Shown piece after piece: positions 19,877 to 31,190 of a stretch of DNA of 64,000 nt (within the stretch, counting starts at the first letter, position 1; every line of letters begins with the position of its first letter). The translations under genes were made by a program, and so were the position numbers. The DNA is taken from assembly GCA_039583875.1 (NCBI GenBank), contig CM077151.1:25476208-25540207 (forward strand). Reading direction: 5' to 3'. The stretch is from Platanthera guangdongensis. Its lineage: Eukaryota; Streptophyta; Magnoliopsida; Asparagales; Orchidaceae. A model generated the notes under the pieces. It did not search any database. It was not told where the DNA came from and saw only the letters and a list, made by a program, of their open reading frames with translations.

Positions 19877-21051
19877 CTAATTGATGAGTTTCACCTTCAT
19901 TTATAGGAGAGAGGCACCCCCTTGATCTCCTCCAAAAGTGGATCATGGGTGGCCCACCCCCTCCATGAACTCTCATGAGGAGGAGATCATGGGGAGGTGG
20001 GGCCCGCCACTCACCCCATGGAGGAGAACCTGCCGCCGGCGACCGGCCTCCCGCCGGCCTCGTCGGGAGGGCGGCCGCGGCCGGCCGCCATGGCCGCCTG
20101 CGGCCCGGCCACGGCAGGCCGCCGGCCACGCCGCCGGCCTAGCCACGACGGGCCACCGGCCTTGCCACGGCCGGCCTTCGGCAGGCAGCCGCAGCCGACC
20201 ACCAGGCCGACCGCTCCCGCGGGCGGCCGCCGGACGGCCGCCGCGGCCTGCCCGCCGGGGCCGCCGGCCTCGCCACGACCGGCCCTCAGCCGGCCGCCGC
20301 AGCCGGCCCCCGGGCCGGCCGCCCGGCCTGCCACCGCCGCCGCTGTGGCGGCCCATCACCGTGGACGACCTCCCCGCCGTCCGATCAGGGGGAAGCTCTC
20401 CTCACCGTCCGATCAAGAGGGTAACCACCCACCACTTTAGTGGTGGGGCCTGCCATGATCCTCTCCTGGAGGCTATAAAAGGACCCCAGGGGGCCATTTT
20501 TCACCTTTTGGATGCCCGGAGCTTTCTTCTTCTTCAGGTGAGAGCTCTCCTGCCTCCTCCCCCGCATCGGCCTCGAGTCACCGTGAACCTACAGCAGCCG
20601 CCCACGGCTACCAGCGCTTCACCACCGCGTAGCCAGCAGGAAAACGCAAGAGCCAAAGGAGGAAGGCGACCACAGCCAACAAGTGAACACAACCAGAAGA
20701 GCCAGAGCACCGAGACCGTCCCACGCATTCCAGCATCTAAGCTACTCCCGCAGCGCAGCCTGTTGCCCACCGGGAGTCGTAGTCTCTCTCTCTCTCTCCC
20801 CAAGCTGTAACGGGAGCGGTCTGTCGCCCTGATTCTCCAATACACTGTAAACACCAAAATCTAGTGAAATTTGATCGGCACAGACCCGATCACGTGGTTT
20901 TTTACACATTTAAGAGGTTTTTCCACGTCATCACATCTTGTGTCAACTTTCTACTTTCATTGACTGTGTGCGCCCTGGACCTCCTCGTGAGCTAAGACAG
21001 TTCGAACAAATCCAGCCCGACCGGGACATCGAGTTAGTCCGCAACACTAAT
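19877..21051 (-). mobile_element. Solo LTR, GC-rich family S, target duplication CTAAT
   Basis: CTAAT at 19877-19881 and 21047-21051 brackets 19882-21046. On the minus strand it begins TGTTGCGGACTAACTCGATG and ends AAACTCATCA. It shares with 52815-54460 the phrases TCCCGGTCGG, ACGTGGAAAAACC, GTGTAAAAAACCACGTGAT, TCTGTGCCGAT and a CCGTTACAGCTT segment, then a TATA-like CTTTTATAGCC and a GC-rich part. No internal genes remain, so it is a recombined single LTR. Frames of up to 290 codons inside it reflect GC-rich composition. Confidence 0.8.
20030..20345 (-). repeat. GC-rich degenerate array in the solo LTR
   Basis: GGCCGGC, GCCGCCGGCC and CGGCCTCGCC phrases recur irregularly with no fixed period. 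All six reading frames are open by composition alone. Confidence 0.6.
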
Positions 21052-21212
21052 ATCAGCGCCCTAAATTTATTTAACATTTTAAATTCAATATACTATTATT
21101 CATTAGAAGTTTAGAACCAGTCCATTTCTTACTGCCACCGTTATTCCTCACAGAAAAACCCAAACGGACTCCGTTAAATCCCCTGCCCCCATTTCCCTCC
21201 CTTCACCCTCCC

Positions 21213-21220
21213 ATTAAATA
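21213..21220 (+). promoter_or_regulatory. Possible TATA element of the downstream gene
   Basis: ATTAAATA lies about 70 bp upstream of the start codon at 21288 and is followed by a CT-rich leader, a plausible plant promoter arrangement. Confidence 0.35.
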
Positions 21221-21287
21221 CCTTCTTTCCAGTTCTTCTCGTCCCACAGCATCAATTCATCTACCTCTCTTCTACCTCCTTCCTCAC

Positions 21288-21818
21288 ATGGCCTTCATCC
21301 CTTCTCAATGCATCAGACCTTTCTCCTCCAAGTCCGGCGGCAGCGCTCGCCGTCAGCGCCGCACCTCCCCGTCTTCCTCCGCCGATCCCTCGTCCCCGAA
21401 GGTCGGCTGCATGGGGCAGGTCCGCCGCTGCAAGTCCACGACCACCGTGGCGCTGCCGCAACATCCGAAGCATCACGGCGGCCGCGGCTTATACTTTCTC
21501 GTGGCCTCCGCCGCCTTCCTGTTCGTCTCTCCGATTAACCGCAGCAGGCGCGCGAAGGCGAAAAAGTCGCCGAGGGTGGCGGTGAAGGGTAGCCGGGTGG
21601 CGTCGGTGGAGGACATAGACCCGCCTTTGCCGGTGGTGGCGGTGGAAGAGCTAGACCCTCCGTTGCCGGTGGCGGTGGCGGCGAGGAAGGAGAGGGCGGC
21701 GAGAGGCGCCGATCAGGTGAGCTTGTGGAAGAGGAGGTGCAGGTCAAGAAAGCTTGACGAGCTCTTCTTCTGCAAGCCGGAGAGGCTGCCGGCGGTCATC
21801 GTCGAGTTAGTTGTATAG
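21288..21818 (+). CDS. Small plant-specific protein with PKVGCMGQVRR motif (uncharacterised)
   Basis: A 176-residue single-exon frame with a CT-rich leader (TCTTCTACCTCCTTCCTCAC just before ATG). The N-terminal part is basic and Ser-rich, followed by the motif SSPKVGCMGQVRRCKST (residues about 35-52), which I recall from small uncharacterised plant proteins. A short hydrophobic stretch (LYFLVASAAFLFV) follows near residue 70, then two paired acidic repeats (VEDIDPPLPVV and VEELDPPLPVA), and a basic C-terminal part ending KPERLPAVIVELVV. It is the best candidate for a real host gene: one clean frame, GC-rich coding against AT-rich flanks, and a leader and TATA in place. Function is unknown. 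A solo LTR lies about 240 bp upstream. A stop or shift relative to homologues cannot be excluded. Confidence 0.6.
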   Translation: MAFIPSQCIRPFSSKSGGSARRQRRTSPSSSADPSSPKVGCMGQVRRCKSTTTVALPQHPKHHGGRGLYFLVASAAFLFVSPINRSRRAKAKKSPRVAVKGSRVASVEDIDPPLPVVAVEELDPPLPVAVAARKERAARGADQVSLWKRRCRSRKLDELFFCKPERLPAVIVELVV

Positions 21819-22199
21819 GGGGGCGTGTTGAAACATAAAACAAAATTTTTGTAGGATCCAAAAAATAGCTCTAGCTAGCAACAAAAGAAAGGGCTTCTAA
21901 TTTCATGCATTTGAGTGTTTGAAATTTGTGAGAAGTGCTTACATTTACCTCTCTTGTATTTGGTAAATTACTTGCTACAAGAATTTTGAGTGTCTATAGA
22001 TATAATATATACATAAATATGTATGAGCTTTGAGACTTTGAGTGTGTATATAAATATATAGGAATAATTACCAAAATTTCTTTGAAAGTTGGCATAATTA
22101 CAGAGTGCACCCTTCTTATTATTGAAATTACAAAAATTTCTTCTGAATGTTGCACAATTACAAATCTCTTCTAATTTCAAAGTTAGACGGGAGGTCCCG
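21819..22199 (+). other. 3' flank of the small gene, AT-rich
   Basis: AT-rich, with TATATA-rich sequence at 22000-22065. Near 22065-22190, imperfect repeats of ATTACCAAAATTTCTT / ATTACAAAAATTTCTTCT appear. No gene. Confidence 0.4.
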
Positions 22200-22555
22200 G
22201 TAAATGCCGACTCCTCTTCCTTGCGCGCTCTCGCACACACTCCTCTTCCTTGCGCGCTCTCGCACACACACCTATTCCATGCGCGCTCCTGTGCAAGTCT
22301 CTTACTTGCGCGCTCCCACCTGCGTCTTTTCATTGTGCGCTTTCGCCCGCGCACTCCTCTTCCTTGCGCGCTCCCGCGCGCATTTCTCTTCCTTGCGCGC
22401 TCTCACGCACACTCCTCTTCCTTGTGTGCTCCCGCACACGCCTCTACCTTGCACGCTCTCGCACAAGCTTCTTCCTTGCGCGCCTCTTCTTTGCGAGCTC
22501 CCGCACATGACTCCTCCTTGTGCGTTCTAGCACACGCCACTTCTCTGCACGCCTC
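22200..22555 (+). repeat. Degenerate minisatellite, about 29-bp unit
   Basis: Units such as CTCCTCTTCCTTGCGCGCTC followed by CGCACACA repeat about twelve times with growing divergence. It grades into the 26-bp array to the right. Frames here are repeat artefacts. Confidence 0.8.
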
Positions 22556-23095
22556 GCGCGCTTTCCACCAGTAAGCACTCTGTGCGCTCTCCTCCTGCAA
22601 GCACTTCACGCGCTCTCTACCAGCAAGCGCTCTGGGCGCTCTCCCCCCGCAAGCGCTCTACGCGCTTTCCACCAACAAGCGCTCTGCGCGGTCTTGTCAA
22701 GCAAGCGCTCCACGCGCTCTCCACCAGCAAGCGCTCTACGCGCTCTCCACCAGCAAGCGCTCCACACGCTCTCCACCAGCAAGCGCTACATGCGCTCTCC
22801 TTCAGCAAGCGCTTCCCGCGCTCTCCACCAGAAAGCGCTCTGGGAGCTCTCCTCCAGCAAGCGCTCTGTGCGCTCTCCACTAGCAAGCGTTCTACGCGCT
22901 CTCCTCCAGCAAGTGCTCCACACGCTCTCCTCCAGCAAGCACTCTGCGAGCTCTCCACCAGCAAGCGCTACATGCGCTCTCCTTCAGTAAACATTTCGCG
23001 CGCTCTCCACCAGAAAGCGCTCCGGGCGCTCTCCTCCAGCAAGCGCTCTGTGCGCTCTCTACCAGCAAACGATCCACGCGCTCTCCTCAAGTGTT
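22556..23095 (+). repeat. Minisatellite, 26-bp unit
   Basis: About twenty units of the form CGCTCTCCACCAGCAAGCGC plus TCTACG. A unit of 26 bases is not a multiple of three, so all frames read similar Leu/Ser/Arg-rich repeats. The half-palindrome AGCGC...GCGCT recurs. Several higher-order blocks (the order CTACATG, TTCCCG or TTCGCG, CTGGG or CCGGG) repeat at about 208-bp spacing. Confidence 0.85.
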
Positions 23096-23492
23096 CTAGC
23101 GTCTCACGGACACAGACTTGAATCTACTAATCTTCTAAATCTGGTTACATCCCCCAAACAATTTGACTCATAGAGTATACTACAACACACGAGAAAGGTA
23201 GTGCGCCTCTATCAAACATGAGAGAAGATCTATATCATGCCTACACAACATTTTCTATCTAATGCTACTCTGTTTGTGAACATTTGTGTATGATTGAGGC
23301 GATTAATGCTACTCTACTTATTAATTAGGCATATTCAGGGTTTAGTCAGCAAGTGTAAGGCGACGTGAACTTGGAGGTGCAGTTGGTCGTGGTGGTCCAG
23401 CTGACTCGATTCTTATGAATGGGCAAGTCTTGGGCATTTTGAGCTTCAAATGTGAAAATTGACGTCAATTTCTTTGGTGATGGTGATGATGA
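23096..23492 (+). other. Unassigned flank of the Tork-like element
   Basis: No gene recognised. It ends in a GAT-rich run (GGTGATGGTGATGATGAT) at the retrotransposon insertion point. Confidence 0.3.
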
Positions 23493-23669
23493 TGTTAGAG
23501 CGCTCGAAGTATCCGCGTGACCATCTAGTTTGGAATTGGCCTACTCGTTGCCCCCAGCAGGGTATTTATAGACGAAACCCTAAATCCCCAACTACGGGTT
23601 TGGATGCCTATCAGATCCTAACCGACCCGTTAATAAGCCCATTAACACAAATATAAATATATCTCAACA
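23493..23669 (-). repeat. 3' LTR of Tork-like Copia element
   Basis: 177 bp from TGTTAGAGCGCTCG to ...ATCTCAACA on the plus strand, paired with 29277-29453. About eight differences from its partner were counted (about 4.5%). A minus-strand TATA (CTATAAATACC) lies near 23561-23571. The flank GATGA is close to GACGA beyond the right LTR, a decayed target duplication. Confidence 0.9.
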
Positions 23670-24473
23670 ATCTCCTCCTATATTGTATATAAGTGTTAGC
23701 ATAAGAAAAATGGCTACTTATCCAATAGTTAATAATGACCAAACAAAAAGTTTTTCCAGAAATATAAATATGAGTTTTAGATAACAAAATACTAAACTCA
23801 AACCAAATGTTCCAAACATAAAATAAAGCAATAAACTGGAAAGCTCAAACCGATAATTGATCTAAGCGAAAAGCAGATCATCATCATCTGGGTCAAAATC
23901 AACTGTCTCTCCTCCAATCTCCACTTTTCCTGCAAACAATTACAACAAGAATGTCATGAGACAAATCTCTATGAATTCGAACATTTGCAGAAATAAAGTG
24001 ATTAGTTCTAACGGCGGGTGAACTTAATATTTTAACTGAGAGGAAAGAATCCCAAAACAGCATCTCTATCTAATTTACGCAAAATTAGATTAATTGATTT
24101 CATAGAATCAAACCATGTTCCTTCGATTATTAAGATTATTATTAACGTTCCACAATTATCTTATATCATCAAGTTTGGAATGATACAACAAGCTGTGACT
24201 ATTATATCATCAAGTTTGGAATGATATAACTAATAATCATAATATCAGGACACATATTAGCAACCTCAGTACTCCTTTTTGGAATGATACCCAATTCAGC
24301 CTTTGGCAAAGAATAGTTGTGTAAGTCATCAAGTTTGGAATGACTGACAATTATCTCACCTCTAGCTTTCATCAGATAACATCTGAAATACTTTAGTGTG
24401 CTCAACGTAGATGCTTGAATGTAAGCAGACAACGGTTCTTAAATTTAAAACATAAGCTAGGTATTAAGTCCTC
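23670..24473 (-). other. 3' untranslated region of the Tork-like element
   Basis: On the minus strand the purine tract ATAGGAGGAGAT ends at the LTR. The stretch 24160-24350 holds four copies of CATCAAGTTTGGAATGAT-like sequence. No coding. Confidence 0.55.
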
Positions 24474-27400
24474 CTAAATGGACGTTAATCTCATCTCCCC
24501 CGATGTTTTAGATGTGAGAACCTTACATAAGCCCTTAGTAAGGACATCTGCTACATTATCTTTTGATCTCACGTCCAATAGGGAGATTATCCCCTGACTG
24601 GTGAGATAGGTCAACCAGACATGTTTCATCCTAAGTTGTCTTCGCTTGCCATTGAACAACGTATTTGTAGCAATGGTGTTTGTGGCTTGATTGTCACAAT
24701 AAATCGAAATAGAGTTCATTTTTAGACTCGTCATTGGAATGCCCAATATCAGATCTCTTATCCACTCTGCTTCTTCTTCAGCTGAAGCGAGAGCATAGAG
24801 TTCTGATTCCATAGAGGATAGTGCAATGCACGTTTGCCTCTTAGACTTCCAAGCTACTGCAACTCTTCCTAGTGTAAACACAAAACCACTAGTGGATCGA
24901 CAATCAGCTATTTCCGAGAACCAAGATACGTCGGAGTACCCTTCAAGCACTGGAGGATGCCCACTGTAACATAAAGCATACTTCTCAGTATACTTTAAGT
25001 ATCTCATTAGCCTGTCTAAGGTGTCCCAGTGGTCCTTCCCAGGGTTACTGGTGAATCTACTCAACATGCCAACCGTAAAGGCTATGTCAGGTTTAGTGCA
25101 GGTAGTAGCGTACATGAGACTTCCTATGAGTTTGGAATAATCCAACTGTCTGATAGCTGAACCTTCATTCGATTTCAGTCTACTGTTATAATCGTATGGA
25201 GTCTCAGCCTTTTTGCTCTTATCGTAACCCTACTTTTCCAGTAGATTCCTAATGTAGTGACTCTGATTCAGGGTAATACCTTTTTTTTGTGAAGTTCACT
25301 TCCATTCCTAGGATGGTTTTCACCTCACCTAGGTCTTTCATGCTAAATTGTGCCGTCAAGGCAACTTTCACGTCTTTCACCTCAGACTGATCAGTGCCCA
25401 GAATTAGCATGTCATCATTTGCACTTGTTCTAACGTACAGACATTTATCTGACAGACTGGATTTGAAACTCAAGCCTTTTACACAGGTGTCAAATTTTTC
25501 ATGCTACATTTTAGGTGTTTGTTTCAATCCGTATAGTGACTTAATCAACTTACAGACCTTATTTTCTAGACCTTCTATGACGAACCCTTCAGGCTGGTGC
25601 ATGTAGATCTCCTCAGTCAGATCTCCATTCAGGAATGCAGTCTTGACATCCATCTGATGAACAGTATAGTGTTCAATAGATGCTAGTGCGAGAAGAATCC
25701 TAATTGTCGCATAGTGACATACATGTGAGTATATATCAAAGTAGTCTACACCACTCACTTGAGTGAAGCCTTTGGCAACTAGACGTGTTTTGTATTTTGC
25801 GATACTCCCATCAGGATTAAGCTTCTTCCTCAGAACCCACTTATTGCCAATGGTTTTGGCCCCTTTGGGCAAATCGACCAAAGCCCATGTGTTGTTCTGC
25901 ATGAGAGAGTTCATCTCTTCGTCTATGACTTCTTTACATAATAGAGAGTCTCTAGATCGCATCGCTTCCTTATAAGTGGATGGATCAGCTTCAACGTGTT
26001 AAGTCACGAAATCTGTACCGAAGATTTTAGACATTTTCTCTCTACTAGATAACCTTCTGGTATCTAAACCACTCGTGTCTACAGGCTCAGTGTCAGAGTT
26101 ACGTTGTCCTGGCTCAACTAAAGACTCAGTACTAGTGGCTGACAGACCTGACATTGTCAAGTTCTTGTCCTTAAGGAACTTATCCTCAAAGAAGACAGCG
26201 TCTCTTGATTCTATTACAGTATTAGTTGAGAGATCCAGAAACCTGTCTGCAGCACTATCATCTGCACATCCTAGGTAGACACATGTATTAGTCCTGGGTC
26301 CAATCTTAGCTCTTCTAGAGTCTGGTATCCTAACATAAGCGATACAGCCCCAGGTCTTAAGATTGTCAAATCTCGTAGACCTCTTAAACCAAAGCTCGTA
26401 GGGTGTCTTAGTCAACTTTGTATGGGGAACTTTATTAAGAATGTGATTTGACGTGAGGACGGCTTCACCCCAATAGGCCGCAGGCATGCCAGCAGTCAAC
26501 AACATGGAGTTCAACATTTCTGTTAAAGTCCTATTTTTCCGCTCAGCAATACCGTTGGATTGTGGTGAATACGGAACAGTCGTTTCAGGAATTATGTCAT
26601 TGCTGACAAGAAAATCTCTGAACTCCCCCGAGACGTATTCGCCTCCTCTGTCACTTCTTAGCCTTTTTATTTTCATGTCAAGTTGATTTTCAACCCTATT
26701 TTTGAAAATACAGAATTTTTCAAATGCTTCATCTTTGGTTTTAAGAAGGTAAATATGACTGAATCTAGAGTAATCGTCGATAAATATTATCAGATACTTC
26801 CGACCGCCTCGAGTGACAAAACTTTTGTAGTCACAAATATCGGAATGTATTAACTCTAGCAATTGTGTGCTCCTAGAAACCTAACTAAAAGGTGTTCTAG
26901 TTATCTTAGTTTGAGCACAAATTTCACATTTTTCAAATTTGGTTTTTGTGTCGAGGGGTATGTTGTGAGTTGTAGGTAGCAGGAGAAGTTTTCTATAATT
27001 GACGTGTCCTAGTCTTGCATGTAGAGTCTTAGGATCTATTAGATTAGAATTAATGTGATTTACTACCTCGTGTGCTAGACTCAGCCTATACATCCCGTTA
27101 ACGACATATGCGCAGCCAAAGTAATGTGAGTGAACCATAAGGGTTACCCGACCACCACTAATGTTAAAAGACATACCTGTATCGCACAACATGCTAATAG
27201 AAATTAAATTAGCAGCTAATGTCGGTATAAATTTAATATTTTTCAAAATTAGAGTCTTACCTGAGGAGAGAGTAAAGATAGCGTTGCCGACCTTCAGCAC
27301 GTCAGCTACAACTCCATTTGCAACAGTGACAGTCTCTTCCACCTCTTTTGCATCCTCCAGAAGTTTTGGATTGTGGCACACGTGGCAGGTAGCACCTGAA

Positions 27401-28314
27401 TCGAGCCACCACTCTGAACTGGCCGTCCCGTTACCAACCATGGCAACAAAGTCGGTAGGCGCAGTCTGATAAACCATGTTGACTTGATTATAAGTCCTTG
27501 GTGTGCTGGATTCGCCCCGTTTGGGCTGACGGCACTCGGAAGCGCAGTGACCCCACTTATTGCAGTTGTAGCACTTGCCTTTGAATTTCTTCTTTATTTG
27601 TTTGCTAGTGGCAGCAACTGCGGGTGCACTAGTCGGTGGGCGAGTCTTGCCAGGCTTAGGCTTCCGCTTAGGATGCGTGATCATGTTATCAGTAGAGGAC
27701 TGCTTACTGATCGTCTCTATAGCGTGCCTAGTCTAGTTCTCATCCTCAATGCAGATGAAGCGCTTGAGGTATTTAAGACTCACTTGCGTCTTCTTCTGGT
27801 ACATCTCAGTCTTGAAGGAATCCCAGGCCGAGGGCAATTTGAAAATGATTGCCCCTGCAACAAATCCATCTAGCAGAGGGATGTTCTCACTGTTGAGCTT
27901 GTCCACCAGATTTTCGAACTCAGCAACCTGTGGCAGGATTTCCCTTTCCTCAGTGAAGGTGAATGCCATAAACTTGTCCACCAGATGCGTCTTGGACATG
28001 TTCTCCTCCTCCTTAAACTGCTCCTCTAAGGCTTCCCAGATCTCTTTGGCCCTTTGCATCTTGTCGTACGTCTCTGCAAGCCTGTTGGAGAGGCAATTCA
28101 GGATGTAGTCTCTGCAAAAGTTCTCGTCGTTGACCCATTGATCTTCAACATCACTCCCTTTGAATTCTTCAAAGACAGTCTGCACTATATAGAAGATGTT
28201 CAGGTACTTCATGTCGAACTGTGTGTTGCGCTTCCAGGCACTGAACTCGGCGTTGGAGAATTTCTCCAGCTTGATCATCAGCACGGGAGAGGAGTGATTG
28301 ATTGCTTTCGACAT
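24474..28314 (-). pseudogene. Ty1/Copia Gag-Pol polyprotein (Tork-like), multiply interrupted
   Basis: In order on the minus strand: Gag (28314-27733; LEKFSNAEFSAWKRN, ILNCLSNRLAETYD), zinc knuckle CYNCNKWGHCASEC, protease WWLDSGATCHVC, GAG-pre-integrase (LHARLGHVNYRKL), integrase core (HSDIC, SDRGGEYVSGEF, GIAERKNRTL), reverse transcriptase (KTRLVAKGFTQV, MDVKTAFLNG, and a damaged active-site region reading SANDDMLILGTD), and RNase H (STSGFVFTLGR, ALSSMESELYALAS). Frame stays constant through stops at about 27730, 26878, 25996 and 25501, then shifts in an A/T run near 25281, with another stop near 25230. It is a complete but dead element. Confidence 0.93.
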
Positions 28315-29276
28315 TGCGTGTTCCTTTCCAAACGATAGTATTCTATTAGCAATCTAAATTACAAGCAGAAAATACTACACAGAGATCACCTGAGCAAGAC
28401 GATGACGAATTCTTCGGATCCAATCCAAGTAAATTTTGATTTTGTTGCTCCTCTTCGGCTGAACACAGTCACCAAAAGCAAGAAGAATTGGAATCGGCCA
28501 CCAGCTTTCTCTATGAATAGAGATGCAAGGTCTGGGATCCAACTGATATTGTTGTAGAGAATCCGCTAACAATTGATCGGCGATGAAAAGAGGACAAACG
28601 TAGCTGCTAGGACATTCCTTCTCCAACAAGCACTGTTACTTCTCTACTGGATCTGGAAAAAGCCCAGTGCTAAATAGGACACAGCAAGATCTCGGGTTGA
28701 GCGGCAAACCCTACGGAAAAAGGTGCGGCAGTCGCTGGATCGGCAAGGCGGGAGGAAGATGATCTCCAGGAAAGATGATCTTCTCCTTCGATCCGATCCC
28801 TGGATCGATTAACACCGGCAACTCCTTTGACGGCGACAAGAGATCGATGCAGAAGAGGTCCACCAGAGGAAACTTCCTATTCCGGATCTGGATCCGGCGA
28901 CACACCGTGAAGAAACGGCGACACCTCGCGAAGAACAGGAGCGACGGAAGCAGCGCACGGGACCCGATCCTTTCTCTTACGCGATCTTAGCGGCAGCGCA
29001 GCCCATGAGCGAAATGCCGGTGATGAAGGAATCGCAAGATGCAGGATTTCTTCTTCGACCTGATCTCGATCCCGATCGACAACTACTCCAGGCGTTAGTA
29101 TGCGAGAACGAAACGTGTGCGCCTCCTTCGCGATCGGCTAGGGCAGACGCAGCGAAAATCGCGAACGGGTGCAGCGGCGGCCACGATCCAGCAAAATCGC
29201 GACAGGGAAAAAAATCGGCTGCGGGAGCGAGAGATCGTCACGGGAGACGGAGTGGGGCCAGGGCAATATTCGAGAA
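28315..29276 (-). other. 5' untranslated leader of the Tork-like element
   Basis: Lies between the 5' LTR (29277-29453) and the Gag start at 28314. It is richer in GC toward the LTR. The sequence next to the LTR (minus strand TTCTCGAATATTGCCC) is the expected primer-binding position but is not the initiator Met type. Frames of 60-99 codons here are not conserved. Confidence 0.5.
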
Positions 29277-29453
29277 TGTTAGAGCGCTCGAAGCATCCGC
29301 GTGACCATCTAGTTTGGAATTGGCCTACCCGTTGCCCCCAGCAGGGTATTTATAGACGAAACCCTAAATCCCCGACTACGGGTTTGGATGCATATCGGAT
29401 CCTAACCGACCCGTTAAGAAGCCCATTAACACAACTATAAATATACCTCAACA
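29277..29453 (-). repeat. 5' LTR of Tork-like Copia element
   Basis: 177 bp, partner of 23493-23669, with the same TGTTAGAGCGCTCG start and CTCAACA end. Minus-strand TATA near 29344-29354. Confidence 0.9.
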
Positions 29454-29846
29454 GACGATTGGTTGTCTGATGATGATGACGAAGAAGATATTATTTTTTT
29501 AGCATAAAAATTTGAGTAAAAAAATCATTTTGCCCTTTGTTATTTTTCTTTACTCATATTTTTCAAGTTTATGATTATGATTGCTATGATTAACAATATT
29601 TGTTTTTAAATATAGTCATTTGCTAATTATTGATCAGCCCTAATTAGCAAAACAATGATTTTTTTTTCAAATTATTGATATTCGTATTTAGATTATTCAA
29701 ATAGTGCAATGCATTACAAATGATATTTTCTCCATAGATATGAGACAATTCAAGAGGAGCCAACTTTATGATAGCTATAATATGATTTAAGAGAAGCACA
29801 TTAAAATGAAGCAAAGATCACATTACTCATATATTCTCTATCGAAG
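29454..29846 (+). other. AT-rich flank
   Basis: Starts with a GAT/GAC-rich segment (GATGATGATGACGAAGAAG) that continues the run left of 23493. The rest is AT-rich and no element is recognised. Confidence 0.35.
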
Positions 29847-30084
29847 TGTTGAAAGTGGGTCCGTCCCATTCATGTGAGTATCCATGGGTGGTACAAATTC
29901 GGTCCGCACACTCTAAACTCTCTTCGAAAACAGATCCACAACCCCATCTATGTGGATGTTTTCGGGCGCACCACAATGTTAACAGTGGGTTGTTGAGGTC
30001 AGGCATCGAACCACCTACCTCCTTTATAAGAGACTATTAACGCTACCTCTTATATCCATGAGTGTGTCGGGCCCACTTTCAACA
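29847..30084 (+). mobile_element. 238-bp TG...CA element with 16-bp inverted ends (solo LTR or MITE)
   Basis: Begins TGTTGAAAGTGGGTCC and ends GGGCCCACTTTCAACA, a near-perfect 16-bp inverted pair. Flanks CGAAG and CAAAG agree at 4 of 5 bases. The interior has a TATAAG box near 30015 and GCATCGAACCACC. TG/CA ends with a 5-bp flank favour a small solo LTR, but the extended inverted ends also fit a MITE. Confidence 0.5.
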
Positions 30085-30094
30085 CAAAGCTCTA

Positions 30095-30620
30095 TGAAAA
30101 ACATGATCTGATATTTTGGGCCATTATAAAACCCCTAGTATGTTTGGTTATCGATATTTTGTAATATTTATTGATGACTTCTCACGATTAACTTGGTTGT
30201 ACTTACTTCGGGATCATACTGAACTTATACATTTCGTGCCTTCCTAACTGAAATCCGTACACAGTTCGCCTCTCCTCTAAAAGTTATTCGTACGGATAAC
30301 GCTAAGGAATACACTAGCCGTACATTTGAGAACTTGTGCACGGAGTTCAGAATCATACATCAAACCTCTTGTGCGTACACGCCTCAACAAAATGGTGTGG
30401 CCGAGCGGAAAAATCGTCATCTTCTTGATGTGGTGCGATTTCTAATGCATGGGTCGGCCCGCATCTCCCTCTCAATTCTCCTGTCGAGCAAAACTTCTAG
30501 CAGTGGCAAGTCCTTCTCCGGTGAAACACCACGATATTTCTCTCGAGCATCTTCTCTGGCGATGTTATCACCACTCTTCTCTGGGTGGTCGAAGGTGTGA
30601 CTTTACATTTTTTGTTTTAA
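30095..30620 (+). pseudogene. Copia integrase fragment
   Basis: Translates as integrase core: KTPSMFGYRYFVIFIDDFSR, a stop near 30247, then VIRTDNAKEYTSRTF, CAYTPQQNGVAERKNRHLLD and a frameshifted continuation after about 30455. D, D and E catalytic positions can be recognised. No other pol domains lie nearby. It is not the same element as 23493-29453 (opposite strand, different sequence). Confidence 0.85.
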
Positions 30621-30789
30621 CCCCCATTCTCTAAGGTTCATGCGGAACATATTTATTTTGCGATTTCTTAGTTTATTTGCTGGTTATGTCAAAATGTTTT
30701 TTTATCCATTTAAGTGTATTTTAGATTTTTGTTTTTTCTAAGGTTTATGAAATGTTTTGGGGGGATTTGCAATTTATAATTTATGCTGA
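30621..30789 (+). other. Unassigned T-rich DNA
   Basis: T-rich sequence after the integrase fragment. Nothing recognised. Confidence 0.3.
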
Positions 30790-31190
30790 TAATGAAGGTT
30801 TACGTGTGTATGTAATGCGTGTACGGATGAATGTGCATATTTTGTATTTGTTTGTGTGGATAAATATCTGTGTGTGTGTATAAGGGTGTAGGTGTGCATG
30901 TGAGGCTGAAAGTGTGTTTGGATGAAATGTGCATGTGTGTGCTGGTGCTTGAATGAAATTGTGTTTCTATGTGTGTGTGTTTGTGTGTGGATGAATATGT
31001 GTAGGAGTGTATGTGTATGTGTTTGTGTGCTTAGATGAAATTGTGTTTAATTATGTGTGTGTGCTTTGATGAAATTGTGTTTATATGTGTGTAGGAGTGT
31101 ATGTGTGCTTAGATGAAATTATGTTTGTAAGTGTAAACGAATGTATGGGTTCATATGTGTCGGTATGTGTGTCTGTGTGCGCGCTTGCAT
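30790..31190 (+). repeat. TG-rich degenerate repeat tract
   Basis: Interrupted GTGTGTG runs alternate with copies of GATGAAATTGTGTTT (near 30950, 31034, 31070 and 31115). Low complexity. Confidence 0.75.

Noticed and set aside
19938..20810. 290-codon frame, Arg/Pro-rich
   Set aside because: GC-rich composition keeps several frames open on both strands. The segment is a solo LTR.
22122..23121. Frames of 100-180 codons rich in Leu, Ser, Arg and Ala
   Set aside because: Minisatellite translated in several frames.
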